DNA of 64,000 nt, from positions 19,057,201 through 19,121,200 of the forward strand of contig OZ038422.1 of NCBI GenBank assembly GCA_964036155.1. Direction: 5' to 3'. Positions 1 through 12,300 of the stretch are shown one piece after another (the first letter of the stretch is position 1; each line of letters starts with the position of its first letter). The notes under the pieces were generated by a model that made no database searches, was not told the origin of the DNA, and saw only the letters and a list, made by a program, of their open reading frames with translations. A program made the translations under genes and the position numbers. This stretch comes from Diploscapter coronatus. Taxonomy: Eukaryota > Nematoda > Chromadorea > Rhabditida > Rhabditidae.

Positions 1-92
1 TTGAATTATCACAAATAGTATAATGCAACGAATGATCCTTTTCAAATTATCCCTGCAATTTCATTATATTAATAGTACAAATGATTTTCCGT

Positions 93-1385
93 TTACTTGG
101 TAAGCAGATTTGTTAGTCGTGGTAGTTCATATATGAGCACGAGTCGTTGGATAATAAGACAGATGCTAAGCAATGCTACGGCTGGACTCACTATCGGAAT
201 CAAGAAGACGAGGCAAATGAGAAAATAACCCATCGATATGACATTTTGTACTATGCTATAGAAACCTAGCAAAGCGACAAGCTGTAATTGATGGAATAAT
301 GAAATGACTTTTTGTATATATGATGAAATGAGAAAATGATAGTATGACGTTTTAAATTGAGAGTATTTATGAAATAGTGTAGGCAATAATCGAACTTCAA
401 ACGTTTCTAATTCAAGAACTCATTTCGCCATTTGCGAACTTCTTACCCAATTAATAATTATATTACTAGGATTGTTCTTAGATAAATCTAAATTACTTTT
501 CTAAAAATTAGTGTACAGTGGCGATCAAAAGTTTGGAACAATTATGATTATGAATGTAGCCTGGTAGGACCAATAATTGTAGATCAATTTGAGTGAAAAT
601 TGTCAAGAATTCTTAACACACAGTATAACGGGATCGAATTGTGATTACGATCGCTGTCTCTATCTCTTAATCTCTAAAATCTCAATCGTACTAGGAAAAT
701 TAATACAATGTTCGGAAGTCAAGGTATTTCTATATCTCAGCGAACGGAAAAGTATTACAACAGAGAAGAATATGTGTGCGAAGTTTCACTCTGATTAATC
801 CGCAACTATGGTACATACCAGTCTGCATTCAGTGATAATTTTTCAAAACTTCGATCGCCACTGTATAGAGAAATTTTAACGAATGAGAATTACCAGACAA
901 ATAGAACATTAATACAGATATAAATATTGTGACAAGTGCCATTAATAATAATGTAGCTAACACAACCAAAAAGAAATTTGCCAATCTTCTCATTTGATAA
1001 TATATTGGATAATAAGGCGCCTATAATCAATAATTTTATGACATTTGCCAAATAAGTTAAATTACATCCTTTAATTCCAATAATTCGCTGTCGGAAATTC
1101 TTAACAGCAGATTAGGTATAATAATTGGAAAAAGAAGTATAATAGAGGGAATAATCCAACTCAAGGATATACCTTCAGCTTGTTTAATGAGTTCGATTCC
1201 ATCTAACGCTGAAAATCATATTTTAATTAAGACTCTACAAAACTATTTATATAGAGATATTATTATGGAGAAATTTTTTTATTCCTTAAATTAATAAATC
1301 TTACTGGAATAATTATATCCTTCCATTTCCATAGGTAGAATTATTGAACAATTAGATAACTTTATAAGTACGAATAGAATTGAAA
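93..1385 (-). CDS. 3' part of a multi-pass membrane protein (OSCA/TMEM63/TMC-like?)
   Basis: Four minus-strand exons join in frame: 1385-1305, 1208-1066, 1020-894 and 406-93, ending at a TAA. They encode about 220 residues with at least four hydrophobic stretches: SWIIPSIILLFPIIIPNLLL, then RRLANFFLVVLATLLLMALV, a helix near LQLVALLGFYSIVQNV and a last one around MGYFLICLVFLIPIVSPAV. A P...LP....S..E-like stretch, followed by a basic patch and another long helix, recalls the core of the OSCA/TMEM63/TMC superfamily of mechanosensitive channels. This is an inference from pattern only. I found no exons for the N-terminal half to the right of 1385, so the gene is either longer with exons I missed or a 3' fragment. 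The intron 407-893 carries a Tc1-like MITE. Splice phases agree at all junctions, which supports the coding call more than the family name. Confidence 0.5.
514..865. mobile_element. Tc1/mariner-like MITE
   Basis: A roughly 350-base element is bounded by inverted repeats that start TACAGTGGCGATC and read AAAGTTTGG inward, with TA at both ends. The right end is the reverse complement of the left with a few mismatches. The ends resemble those of Tc1/mariner transposons and there is no transposase, so it is a non-autonomous copy. It sits in the intron of the membrane-protein gene 93-1385. Confidence 0.75.
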
Positions 1386-2983
1386 CTTATCACGCTTTGT
1401 CTGATACGTTCTAGAAAACTTCAAATTATATACGCAAACCGACAGGTGAATTAGAACAAGATTAGAAAATCAATTTATTCCATTCTCTTCGTCTTGATAC
1501 GAATAAAATATCATTGACGTTCAAACTTCATTAATATTTAATGAAAAGGTACTTTTTATTATTATGGAATCTGAGGAGGTAGATACTGTATATTCTTTGC
1601 ACGAGTCACGCCTCTCCTTCCCCTCACTCTTTCCTTCTCGCTTTTCGTTGTTATTATCTCTTTCCTCTCTTCAGGGCGCATGCTATTTCAAAGGGGTTGA
1701 GTCTAGGAGGAGAGAGATGCAAAAAGTGCGCAATATCTACTTCCTCACAGCCCATAATATTATTTCAAGTCCGAAATCTGGGAAGTCGAAAATAGAGGAG
1801 AAAGAAGCAATTTTAGGCTAGTCTCTTCTCCTCAAATTAACTACGTACACCATTTGCGCCTCTCAGATTTCGAACCAAGCAGCAATAACAAATGAAGAGA
1901 TTCCATGATTTTTCCAGTGAACATATTCCAGACTTACAATCTCTATCTTCGTTTATTTTGCGATTGTTAAATCTGTGGCTGACGATGAGCTTTTCACAGC
2001 TATTATGATAAACATGGTATTGTGATTTTTGAGTCACTTTCATGGGGCTTTCATTTATCGCTATCATTTATTCTAGGAAGTTTCGAAAGAAGAGGAATTT
2101 TCATAGACTTCTTTAAGCGCAGGTGAATTTTACTTCAATTAAAAGTCTCATTAAAATCGCTTCTAATGTCATTGAAATTCTTTACAGCTTGCGATTATTT
2201 TAGGCACTTTATAAATTTATATTTTTAGATACCGCAGAAGATCAGAAAATGCAAAAAAAAAAAACGAAAAGCAAGAAACTCGAACCGAAATGGCTATGAT
2301 CGATTTTGGTCAAGTTCAACCTTAATTAAGTTGTAATTTAGAATAAATTTATTAAAACTCGAAATTCATGACAAAAACTCAACTTTTCTAAATTCCTAAT
2401 CAACTAAATAAGAGACAAATGGCGATAATGTTCAATTTACAACGAAACGAGATATTTTGGCGATTGAAAACTGATGAGAATATCAGTTATTTGGCCTAAA
2501 ATTCTTTTTCTTACTTATTTCATTAAAATTCGATAACTTTCTAATCTTCCATAATATCTATCAGCCAATCATTATAGGCCGACTTTATAATGAGAATGCA
2601 TCTAGAGAGCGCAAGTCCTGCCCCCTTTGTGAAGACAGGATCAAGGAAAGCAATTTCGCTAAAATAATTTTTTTAGAAAATTCGCGAAACTAAAGTTGCG
2701 CTTTTGCTAATCAGTAATGATGTTTTATAGTTGAAAATTTTGCGTGCTTACGCTCCACTCATGCCAAAAAAATCAACGTTTGAAGCTACGGTTTGAAACG
2801 AAAGGCTATAATTTCTGTAGTAAAGCTGGAAACCCGATTTTGAGCCTTTTCGAAACTGAAAAATTGCACAATCCAGCATTTTCCACGAGAAATGCAATTT
2901 TACAACTAATCTCGACTTGGCATCTACACATCAAGATCATCTTTATATTGTCCTGAGGGAACACAGGCGCGAGGGAATGTGGA

Positions 2984-3037
2984 CGGATTGAACCGATCCA
3001 GACGCAGCATACCGCCACGCAAATTGCGCTACGTAAC
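2984..3037 (-). repeat. tRNA-like (SINE-like) remnant
   Basis: On the minus strand, TAGCGCAATTTG (3031-3020) matches the pol III box A consensus with one mismatch. GGTTCAATCCG (2994-2984) matches box B with one mismatch. The box starts are 37 bases apart, shorter than in a normal tRNA, and the 5' end does not pair with the 3' end to form an acceptor stem. It is therefore not a working tRNA; a decayed tRNA or a tRNA-derived SINE head fits better. Confidence 0.3.
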
Positions 3038-3316
3038 TTCACTAATTTTCCGAAATTCTGGGTCGATTATTTATTGCTCTGCATATACGTTGTAATTGTG
3101 GAACATCTTGTTTTGTTCGCTGTGGATTTTTAATTTTAATTTTTTCGTTGCCAATTTTCTTCTTGGAAAGTTAATTTTTTAACGATGAAATTGGTTTTAG
3201 AATAGCTCTGAACGTGCAGACACTGGGCTATGTGCACTGTAAAGTGAGGGTTGGACGGAGCAATGAATTCTACGACTCAGGTCTGTTCGAATGAGGAATT
3301 TTGACGATTCGGCTCA

Positions 3317-3322
3317 TTTCAG
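3317..3322 (+). promoter_or_regulatory. Probable trans-splice acceptor before the start codon
   Basis: A perfect nematode 3' splice site (ATTTCAG) ends directly at the ATG of the DIDO/PHF3-like gene, and no upstream coding exon is visible. In nematodes this arrangement is typical of spliced-leader addition. An untranslated cis-spliced first exon is the alternative. Confidence 0.5.
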
Positions 3323-6300
3323 ATGACTCCTGGAGCACCCAAGTCGAGAGCCAGAAAGTCCGTGAATGCAGTCGCACCTAGCAAGGTTGGTTTGGAGAAC
3401 GAAATTTGATCGATCGATCCAAATATTGAGCCCGAGTGCTTGTCCTGCCATTCAAATTCATTATTTTGCTCTCTTCTTAACAATTGTTCACTTGCGCTCC
3501 CTCTTTTTGAAAAAAAAAAACCCTAATGGTAAATATATTGAAAGATGGGTTTACGAACAAGACTGTTTGAAGCGCACTTTAATGCAGAGGGGTAAAAATT
3601 GACGTGCAATAAGGTGCGCTACAAACAATCCTGTCCACAGGTTAGGGATAGTTCACATAATCAATGTTCAGGAGAATGCGTTTAAAGCTCATCAGGTAGA
3701 GCCGTCTTCGAGCGGAGAGGGCAGAGGACCGATGTACACGCGACTGTACGAGAATCACAATGGAGTCACTGCAGAACAGGTTCTGGAATCGATCGAGGCT
3801 GAGACGTGCATGAAGATACTACAAAGCATTGCTGCACTCCCTGAGAAGGTGAGCCAAATGGACTGAAACAAGGAGTGAATGGACTAGTTGCAGATGCTGT
3901 TGGGCTCCCTCGCTCAGAGTGAATCTCGCAAGTCGCAGCACAGCGAGGAAGGCAGCAAGGAATCGAAACACAAAGAGAAGGAGAGGGACAGAGACAGGGA
4001 GCAGTCTAGCAGAAAGAAAGAGAAGGAGAAGCCCCAAAAACAGCCCAAGTCATCCAGATTGGTGAGAAATTAGACTTTAAAGTTTGATCAGTTCTGACCT
4101 TTCATTTGGAATTGCCAGAGTCTTAGGGAGAATATTTCTGACAAAGATGAAAGCTGTAAACCTTTCAAATTATCGGTATCCAACTAATCTAGCATTTGAA
4201 GAAGTTGAGATAGACACGGGAATTAACTCTCAAATAATTACCTTTCAGGTCTCCGACAGCGATTCCGATTCGAAGGAAACTTACGAGAAGAGGAAAAAGA
4301 AGCATCGAGACAAGGAGAAACCTGGAAGGGAAGAGAAGAGGGAGCGGGAACGAGAACGCGAGAAGGAAAAGGAGAAACCGCCTAGTCCTGAGTCGATGGC
4401 TCCTATCGCTGAATATGTGAGTTGCTCCTTCTTCTGATCATGAACTCCATCCATTTATTGCAGCCGACTGTGGAGAATGCCAGCACCGTGCCCGAGTCCG
4501 AACTCTTCGCCAAATTCGGCTTTGTCCCTCTCGAGCTGACCGTCGCGGAATTGGAGCCGGAAATCATCGAGGGGGGAATGTTCTACGCGACTTTGCCCTT
4601 CAAAAAGAAACCGTCTAGGGCCAGGAGCAGATCCAGTTCTTCTGACAGGTTGATAGATCATGTTTTCTTTGTTAAAACTTTTTTCTTCAATTATTTCTAT
4701 CGACATACACGACTCTTCTAAAATCAAATTGTTTAAACTTTCTAAAAATCCATAATTGCCTGCAGAGACTTGCAAGTATTTCTGATTGCCTGAATTCTTT
4801 ATGATTTTCTTTCTTTCAGATCGAGATCGAATTCCAATTCGACGGACACTCGGGACAGTGGCAAGTTGTCGCTTAACAAGAAGAAGTCGGTCGTTATCAC
4901 TGAAAGGTTCGATATTTCTGAACATATACTTTCTGATCTTCAAAATGAGAAAACTTTATCCAACTAAACCAATGAAGGTTTCTACCTACCGTATTCTCTC
5001 TAATTGAGGGGCATCTCCATTTGAAGGGCATCCCTAAAATGCTAGAACTACCCACTACCTATCGTAAATCATCTCATGAAATGATTTTATACATTCTTTT
5101 GAATATTTACTTTTGATTCTAGCTTTTCGAAAATTGAGAGCCTGAGAACAGAAAGGCATGCTCTTCAATTAGAGGGAATGCGGTAAATATTCATTCGCTT
5201 CCCTCGTTCTGATCGCCTGTCTGAATTTTCTACTAAAGCTGATTTTATCTAAAAAAAAAAGAAGGAATTGAAAACGGAAACAAGCAATTGAAAATAAAGT
5301 CGACATTCTTATCCGAATCTGATCAATCATTTTAGATAGAAAGGTTTCATATCCCATTTTTCAGCAAATGTGCCGTTTGTACCGTTGCTCTGCCTGACGA
5401 CACTTCTGCTTACTGCTCTGAGAAATGTCTCGTCGAAATCGTCAACAAGGCAACTAAGGTCTATCTCTTCTTCCAACCAAATGTCATTCTCCTCGTTCAC
5501 TCTTTCAGGCATTTGCATCCCAGGACGAAGGCGTCTCCATCGTGAGTTCCTCGGGCGGTCTGCACTCGTGCAAGCCCGCGGTGGCAGAGCTGCTCGACTT
5601 CCTCAAAGCCTATCCCATTTATGTGCCCCTTATTCCCGCCAAAACTGCTGTCAAGGAGAAGCCTGTCGCCAAAAAGCCACAAGAAGGTTGGAAAATTGAA
5701 CGAAAATTTCACTAAAAACGTTGAAAAATTCCAGAACCCGTCAAGGAAAAAGCGCCCCCTAAGCCGTTGACGAAGGAGTCCGATGCAATTCGATTCAATG
5801 TGCGGCAGTCGCTCATCAAGGAACTCACTCAGAGGTGAGCAGAGAATTGTCGTTTTGTTCGAATGAATTGTGATAGGCCTGATCGATCAAAATCCCAATG
5901 CACAGAATTCTCGTGTACGAACCAAAACTCGCATTTTTTCGCGAAAGTTTTCACCTCTTTTGTGAATCTCTCAGCTTATTGAATGAAATGAAAAACTTGG
6001 GTTGATCTTACCAAAAAAATACTATAGAATGGAGCGTTGATATAAATTGAATTCAGCATTCGAGCAATAACTGGGAGCTGCGATTTGACGAAGAGCAGGG
6101 CACTGATCGAGCAGCTCGAGATGATTCTGTTCAGGAAGTGCGAGATGAACGTGAAGAGCAACAAGTACAAGGAGTTCGTCAAGGCGCTCATCATGTGCTT
6201 CCGAGAAGGCAAAAATGAGGTGTGTAAATATGACTCGGTGATTTTACAATGTATGTCAAACCGAAACTCGATTGCTCACTATCAGGGGACAAAGACGAGT

Positions 6301-9300
6301 CAAAGCCCAATCTCTCATAACTTCAATGATAGTGAAAAATCTTCGAAAGCAACTAAGACGTAGTTTGGCGTATTATCCTGTTCATCTATTTAAATTTTGA
6401 AAATAAAAATAACACACACAAAAAGCGGCATCCTGTTCTGGCTCTTCGAATAAACAATTTTCCAAGACATTTATTTTCAGATCTCAATTCGCCTTATGAA
6501 CGGCTCTCTGACAGTGCAGAAATTGGCCTTGACCGACCCTGAAATGCTGAAATGTGACGAATCGCTGGCTCCGTTGCGGCCTGCGGAGGTTCAGGTGTCT
6601 GGGGACACGCAGGACAGCGTCGAGTCTGTGGAGACATCGACTACAGTCGCGGCTGCAGCCGAGGAGCCTTCCACTTCCAAGAGCCAGACAACTGCAGAGG
6701 CCACCAAGCAGCAGACTCCTCTCTTCACCCTCAAGACCTCCATACCTGGACTCGGATATGCAGTTCCCAAGAAGAAAGTGCCCACGAGGCAACAGGTTTG
6801 TCATCATTTCTATTTTGGAGTTTAGAAAAAAAGACTGACTGGAAAATAATTACAAGCCATAGTAACAAGTGAAATTTGAAGTCATTGCAGGTCTCTGCAA
6901 ATGCACTGGATTCTATTCTGGGAGACGGAAAACGAGACACCACTTCGCAGCATCTGAGCCACTTCTTCGATGCGAACTGCAGCATTTGTGCGATGAAGAT
7001 GAAGTCGAATGCAGAAGCGGAAAAGAAGGACAGGGAGGAGAAGGAGAAGGTGAAGGAGGAGATCAAAAAGAAACGACAGGTTGGCACGAAAATGAAGTCT
7101 TTGGAAATGCACTGAAAAATTTACTTGAAAAACTCATTCATTTCTTCTTTATCAAGCTTTTCCTTCCAAATTAGACAAAATAAAATGAGCAAGCGAACTA
7201 GTAGATGCGTTGCAGGAGCTGAAAGTCACGGACAGATCGTCCGAATTCGACAGCAGGCGATCTTCGGACTATCGATTCAACGACAGAGACGACGACTACG
7301 ACGACGACTATGCTTCTCCTGCTGGGGGAAACTCCCCTGGAGACAGGTGGAACGAGACTGATGAGGACAGGGACCGAGACAGAGACTGGAATGCAAGGCC
7401 TGGCAGGGGATCGTTCAGGAAGGACGATTCCGCCAACAGATCGTAAGTTATTCATGGTGTTATTTATGAACATTCTATTTTTTTTTCTTCCAAAACTTTT
7501 CCCCAATTGGTGCATAGTATGGGCAAAATTATGTGTATTTCGAACAATTTATTCATGAAAGCCTACTTATTATATTTGGTAAAAAAAGCTGATCTTGGAA
7601 TTTCCCGACGAAAATCGAATTTTCAGTGGTGGCGATTCGTGGCGCCGATCGGAGAATTGGAGGTACAACGAGGACGAAGACGAGGACTACAGAAGGGGGG
7701 AAAGGGACTTCGACAGAAGAAGACGGGAGGAGGAGAGGGAGGAACGGGATGAAAGGAGACCTGGCACATCAAGGGACGAGAGAAGCGAGGTCCACAGGAG
7801 GGACGCGGAAGGCGTCAAGATCACCAAGCAGCAGCTCCAACACCTCTTCATGTGAGACAATTCTATATCTTTTTTCAATTCACGAAAAGACAAGTTTACA
7901 AAATCTGTAAAAGTTACGAATTTTATCACTTGTATTATTAAAAGGGCAGAAGAAGGGAACGAGAGAAACAATCTTTCACATATTGAACTTTAAAATTACG
8001 TATTTTCACCTGCTATTTACAATTTATGCTGTATTCATTTCAGAAACCCGATCATCTGGCGAGGTCAGATCGTGTTCAACGGTGTGGTGTTCGTCTCCTC
8101 TCTGGTCGCCCTGTCCGGCTCGTCCTGCTTCGAGCTCACTGGTCAATTGCCTGTCTCCCTCAAGATTACGGTATTCCCAATTTCTCTTTCCCTATGATTT
8201 TCTTATTTTGTTTTGTTGTACAGGGTCGCATCGCTCCAATCGTGGTGTTCGACTACTTCTCCTCCATCCGACTCAACAAGATGTACTCCATCGCTCTCTA
8301 CCAGATCGAACAGCCAAGTAAGAACTACATGAAATTCATAAAGACTTTGATAATTGTATGAGGTTTCTAATCACTTCAGTCTAGTAGAACTATTTTCTCA
8401 ATTAAAGAAAAATGAGGGATAAAATATTGTTCCTTCACCATACTTTGTAGTGATTTTAAACAGCATGATTTACGAAACCACAATGCTTGAATCTTTTTAC
8501 GTTGTTATAAGAAAATGAACAACTTTGAGTGGACGACGAGGGCTCTCGCCGCTTCATCAACCTGTACATGGACATGATCAACAAGGACCGCAACTTTGTC
8601 ATCGAAGTGCCTTGTCCGCTCGTCCGAGAGGCCTATCTCCTCCCGCTGCAGCCTGGACAGGATCCTCCCGGTTAGTAGATTTTGCAGTTTGAAACAACAA
8701 CATTTTTTTACTTGATATTTCATCGGAGCGAATTGTCTGCTTTCTGACTAGAAAATCGAGTCCTTATAATTGAATTTTTCAAATTCATGTAAATCCTAAA
8801 TTAGTTCCTCTAGATCATTCCTAAAGCTCGAGAATTTCAGCCTATCTCCTTCCATTCGACGGACCGGGCATTTTGATGAATCACGGCTACATGATTCTCT
8901 GCATTATGACTTTGGACACTGAACCGCAAGGGTAAGCGGACTTTGTTACAACTGATTCAAACTTATTTATCGTTTTCAGCCTGGATGAAGTTCTGCCGAA
9001 GGCGAAAGCTGCAGTGGATGGACGAATCTCTCAACTTTCTAACAGGTAAATTTTAAAAGTTCTAGAAATGGTCCCAATTATCGTGTCGATCCTATTACTT
9101 GATGAAAATGAGATAAAATTTGTATAAATTGAATTAATGATCATTTCTCTGATGCATATTATCTTACGACGCCTAATATGTGAAAGATAGAAAATTGTCG
9201 TAGGATAATGTCCATGGTGCACTCGGGAAATGGTCATTCATTCGAACTTTCAAAATTCAATATTTCTCAATTTCATCAATGATCGAACGGACACAATAAT

Positions 9301-12300
9301 GGCTTGAAGAGAAAAAGAAAAACATTGTTTTGCAATACAATAAACCTTAATGAATGATCTTTCATTTATTGTTTCGGTCAAACTAAGTGAAAGTTCGTGC
9401 ATTTTAAAAATAGCGAGAGGGCGATACAGGAAATTGCGCATCACACTTTCCACTGTCCTCGTTGATTCTCTTTCTCTCCGCTCTAGCCTTCTTCTTTGCG
9501 CATAGCTCATACGCGCATTTCTCGTAAGGTACTCCCTTAATACACGAACTATCACTTAATTTGACTGATACAATATTCGTCCATTCATTTCTTTATTACA
9601 TCTCATATTTATTCATCCACTAAATGGTCGTCTCATTTTATTCTTCAAAAATTCATATATGCAAATTTTTAGCTCTCCCCGTACGGACGCCGCTTCTCAC
9701 GGCTCAGCGGATGCAATTCCTCCTCATTCCGGCTCTCTGCCAGCCCCTGTACCACCTCCGATTTTGGTCGCTTCTGCTCCAATGACCACTCCGACAGTCA
9801 AACTTGACTCGTCGCATGACTCCGATGTGGTTCCACTGAATGAGTCTGAGCCGGCCCCTGTTCCTGCACCTGCTCTCAAGGACATCTCCTCCGCTTCGAA
9901 TGCTCCTGAACAGCAGCAATCTGATGAGCTTTTCCCTGCCAAGTTTGCATTTTTATTTCTTAAGGAGAAACTAGCTAAAACGTGAAAACCCAATTAGATC
10001 TGAAAAACTCCCAAGTTCATAAAGCGTTGTTGAGGTTTTGACATTCGATAATGTCGCCGCTAGTTAATTGTGCTTGTTCCAGTTTCTTCGATCGAATCCG
10101 CGAGAAAGGCCAGCAGCAAGACGAGCCAGGCACGGCAGCCACAGACAGCACCTCGGCAGTCGTCCCCATGGACCCTAATTCTGTGCGCACTCTCGAAGAT
10201 CTCCTCCTCTACATCGAACTCACTGAATCGCCAAGTAGAATCATTTACTTGCCATTCTTCCAACAATTATTACTTTCAGAGCTGATAAAAGACGTGGTGG
10301 CCCGTTTCATGACGGATGACTCGATCCCTGAGGAGCAAAAGGAGCTCATTCGCACGAGGGTCGTCAACAAAATCACCGCTGCCAAGAACAAGAGGAAAAT
10401 GTCAGTTTTTTATTCACTAATTTGTCTGACGTGTTTTTATACGCTTCGTAGATACCATTTCGTAAAGATATCAGATCTTTGAAAAGGTGGTTTCTCTTCA
10501 ATTTCATATCACTCGCTCATCTTCCTTAACGATGAACTTTTTTCCGCACGATGATTGCAAGCTGTTGGTTGGCGTGGCTAAAGTGCTATATTTTATTTAG
10601 TTATACAGTGATGAATATGGGTATTTAGTTTTTTCGGAAATTCATCCTTATATTTTAGGAAGGATGGCGAGAAGAGCGAACGCAGATCGCGAGACGACGA
10701 ACAACAGATCAAAGAGGCCTCTGTCTCCGCAGAGAACGACTTCCAGCCTACAGACGAATGCTCCACTTTCGCTGACAAAACACTCCATTCTGTCATCGAC
10801 AGCGCCAGGAGTAAACTCAATGTGAGCATGAAGGAGCAACTAAGTTGAAAGTGAGAATTTGCAGGGCTCGAATGAAGTTGGAATCGATGCAGCTAGAGGC
10901 GATTCTGCACATTCCAGGGAAATAGTTCCCGCGGTAGTTTCATCATTTTCATACAGAACATTTCATTCCATTAATTTAATTCTTGGAAGGAAAGGTTGAA
11001 AAAACTCTTTCTTCAACAATTATCTTTTTTCCGTTTTTCTAACAAGTTTCTGAATGAATCAGGATGTAATAAATTTCTATATTTTCAGTCTTCAATGTCG
11101 ATGGTTGGTGAAGCAGGCTCCGTTCACGGTCCTCACACTCCCGAATTTGATATGTCTGAGAAGTATACGGTATGATGATTGGTTTTTTTTTTCTAATTTT
11201 AAAAATTCAAACTATATGAAGGAAAATATTTTACCTTTCAAAGTAGAGTTTATGTGGTTAAAGGTAAATGGTTTGAATTTTCAAATAGTATTTGAATTCA
11301 CAAATATTCAATGTATCAAATTACAGATTCCACCAAGTAGTTCTGCAGGCGACGTCTCTCGTGAGTTTTCACTTTTTCTTCTTGAATTCTTCACTAAGAA
11401 TAATTTTTCAGATCCATCTGCAGAAACTTCTTTCCCTCCTTTGCCTACAATTCCTCCGCCACCCAGCAAGAGTAAGATATTTGTTTTCGAGGAAAGAGAA
11501 TAATTTGTTGGATTTCAGGAGCGCTTCCATCTGCGCTCGGTCCATTTGGAATGCCACCGCCAATGAGTAGGCTATTTTTATTAGAATGAGCAAGGCGTTT
11601 TCAATAGACTTAGGGGACTTCCATCGCAACTGCTGTGCGATAACCAAATTGCAAGAAAATCCCAAGTCTAATTTTCCAAATTTCCCTTTCATTTTCTTCA
11701 TTTAGTTGTGGAGAAAATGAATTGAGTCTAAGAACCTCAACTTCAAAACTAGAGATGTTTCTCGTATTCAAATAGCCGATTTCAGCTTCCATGGCCCCTC
11801 CTTTGTTCAATACGTCAGCACCTCCTCCCTTGTATCCCTCCCATCCAGGCCCTCCCCTCTACAACGCCCCGCTTCCTCAATTCCCTCCCTCACAGTCCCT
11901 CTTCAACCAGCCCATCCCAGCCACACCCTTCGTGACCGCTCACATCGACTCCACGTCCAACCGAGGCTCGATCATCGACTTCTTCAACTCGGCGGGCGGA
12001 TTCAAACCGACCACGGAAATCGCTCCCATTCCTCCCGAGCTCATCCACAACAAGTTCGTCTTTTCACTTCTTGACTGACCAACCGAATCGCTGTTTCAGA
12101 TCGATCTTCTCTGGTGGAATCGCTCCTGGCTTCGGCAGAACAAGAAGCGAAAGTCGATCGCCTTCTCCTAATGGTAAGCTTGATTTGCTTTCTTTCCGAA
12201 AAATAATGAAATTATGCACAATTTTCAGGCTCACCTCGCTCTCCCCAAATTGGTCCCGGACCAAGTCTGAGTCCTGAAAGAAGACCAATCATTCGACCGA

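Larger units (their letters stand above)
1386..3322. other. Intergenic, no gene seen
   Basis: AT-rich DNA between two divergently transcribed genes. Short open frames at 1564-1821, 1837-2067 and 2806-3042 show no splice structure, signal peptide or recognisable motif. A tRNA-like box A/box B pair on the minus strand is listed separately. The end of the interval (3240-3322) should hold the promoter of the DIDO/PHF3-like gene. Confidence 0.5.
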
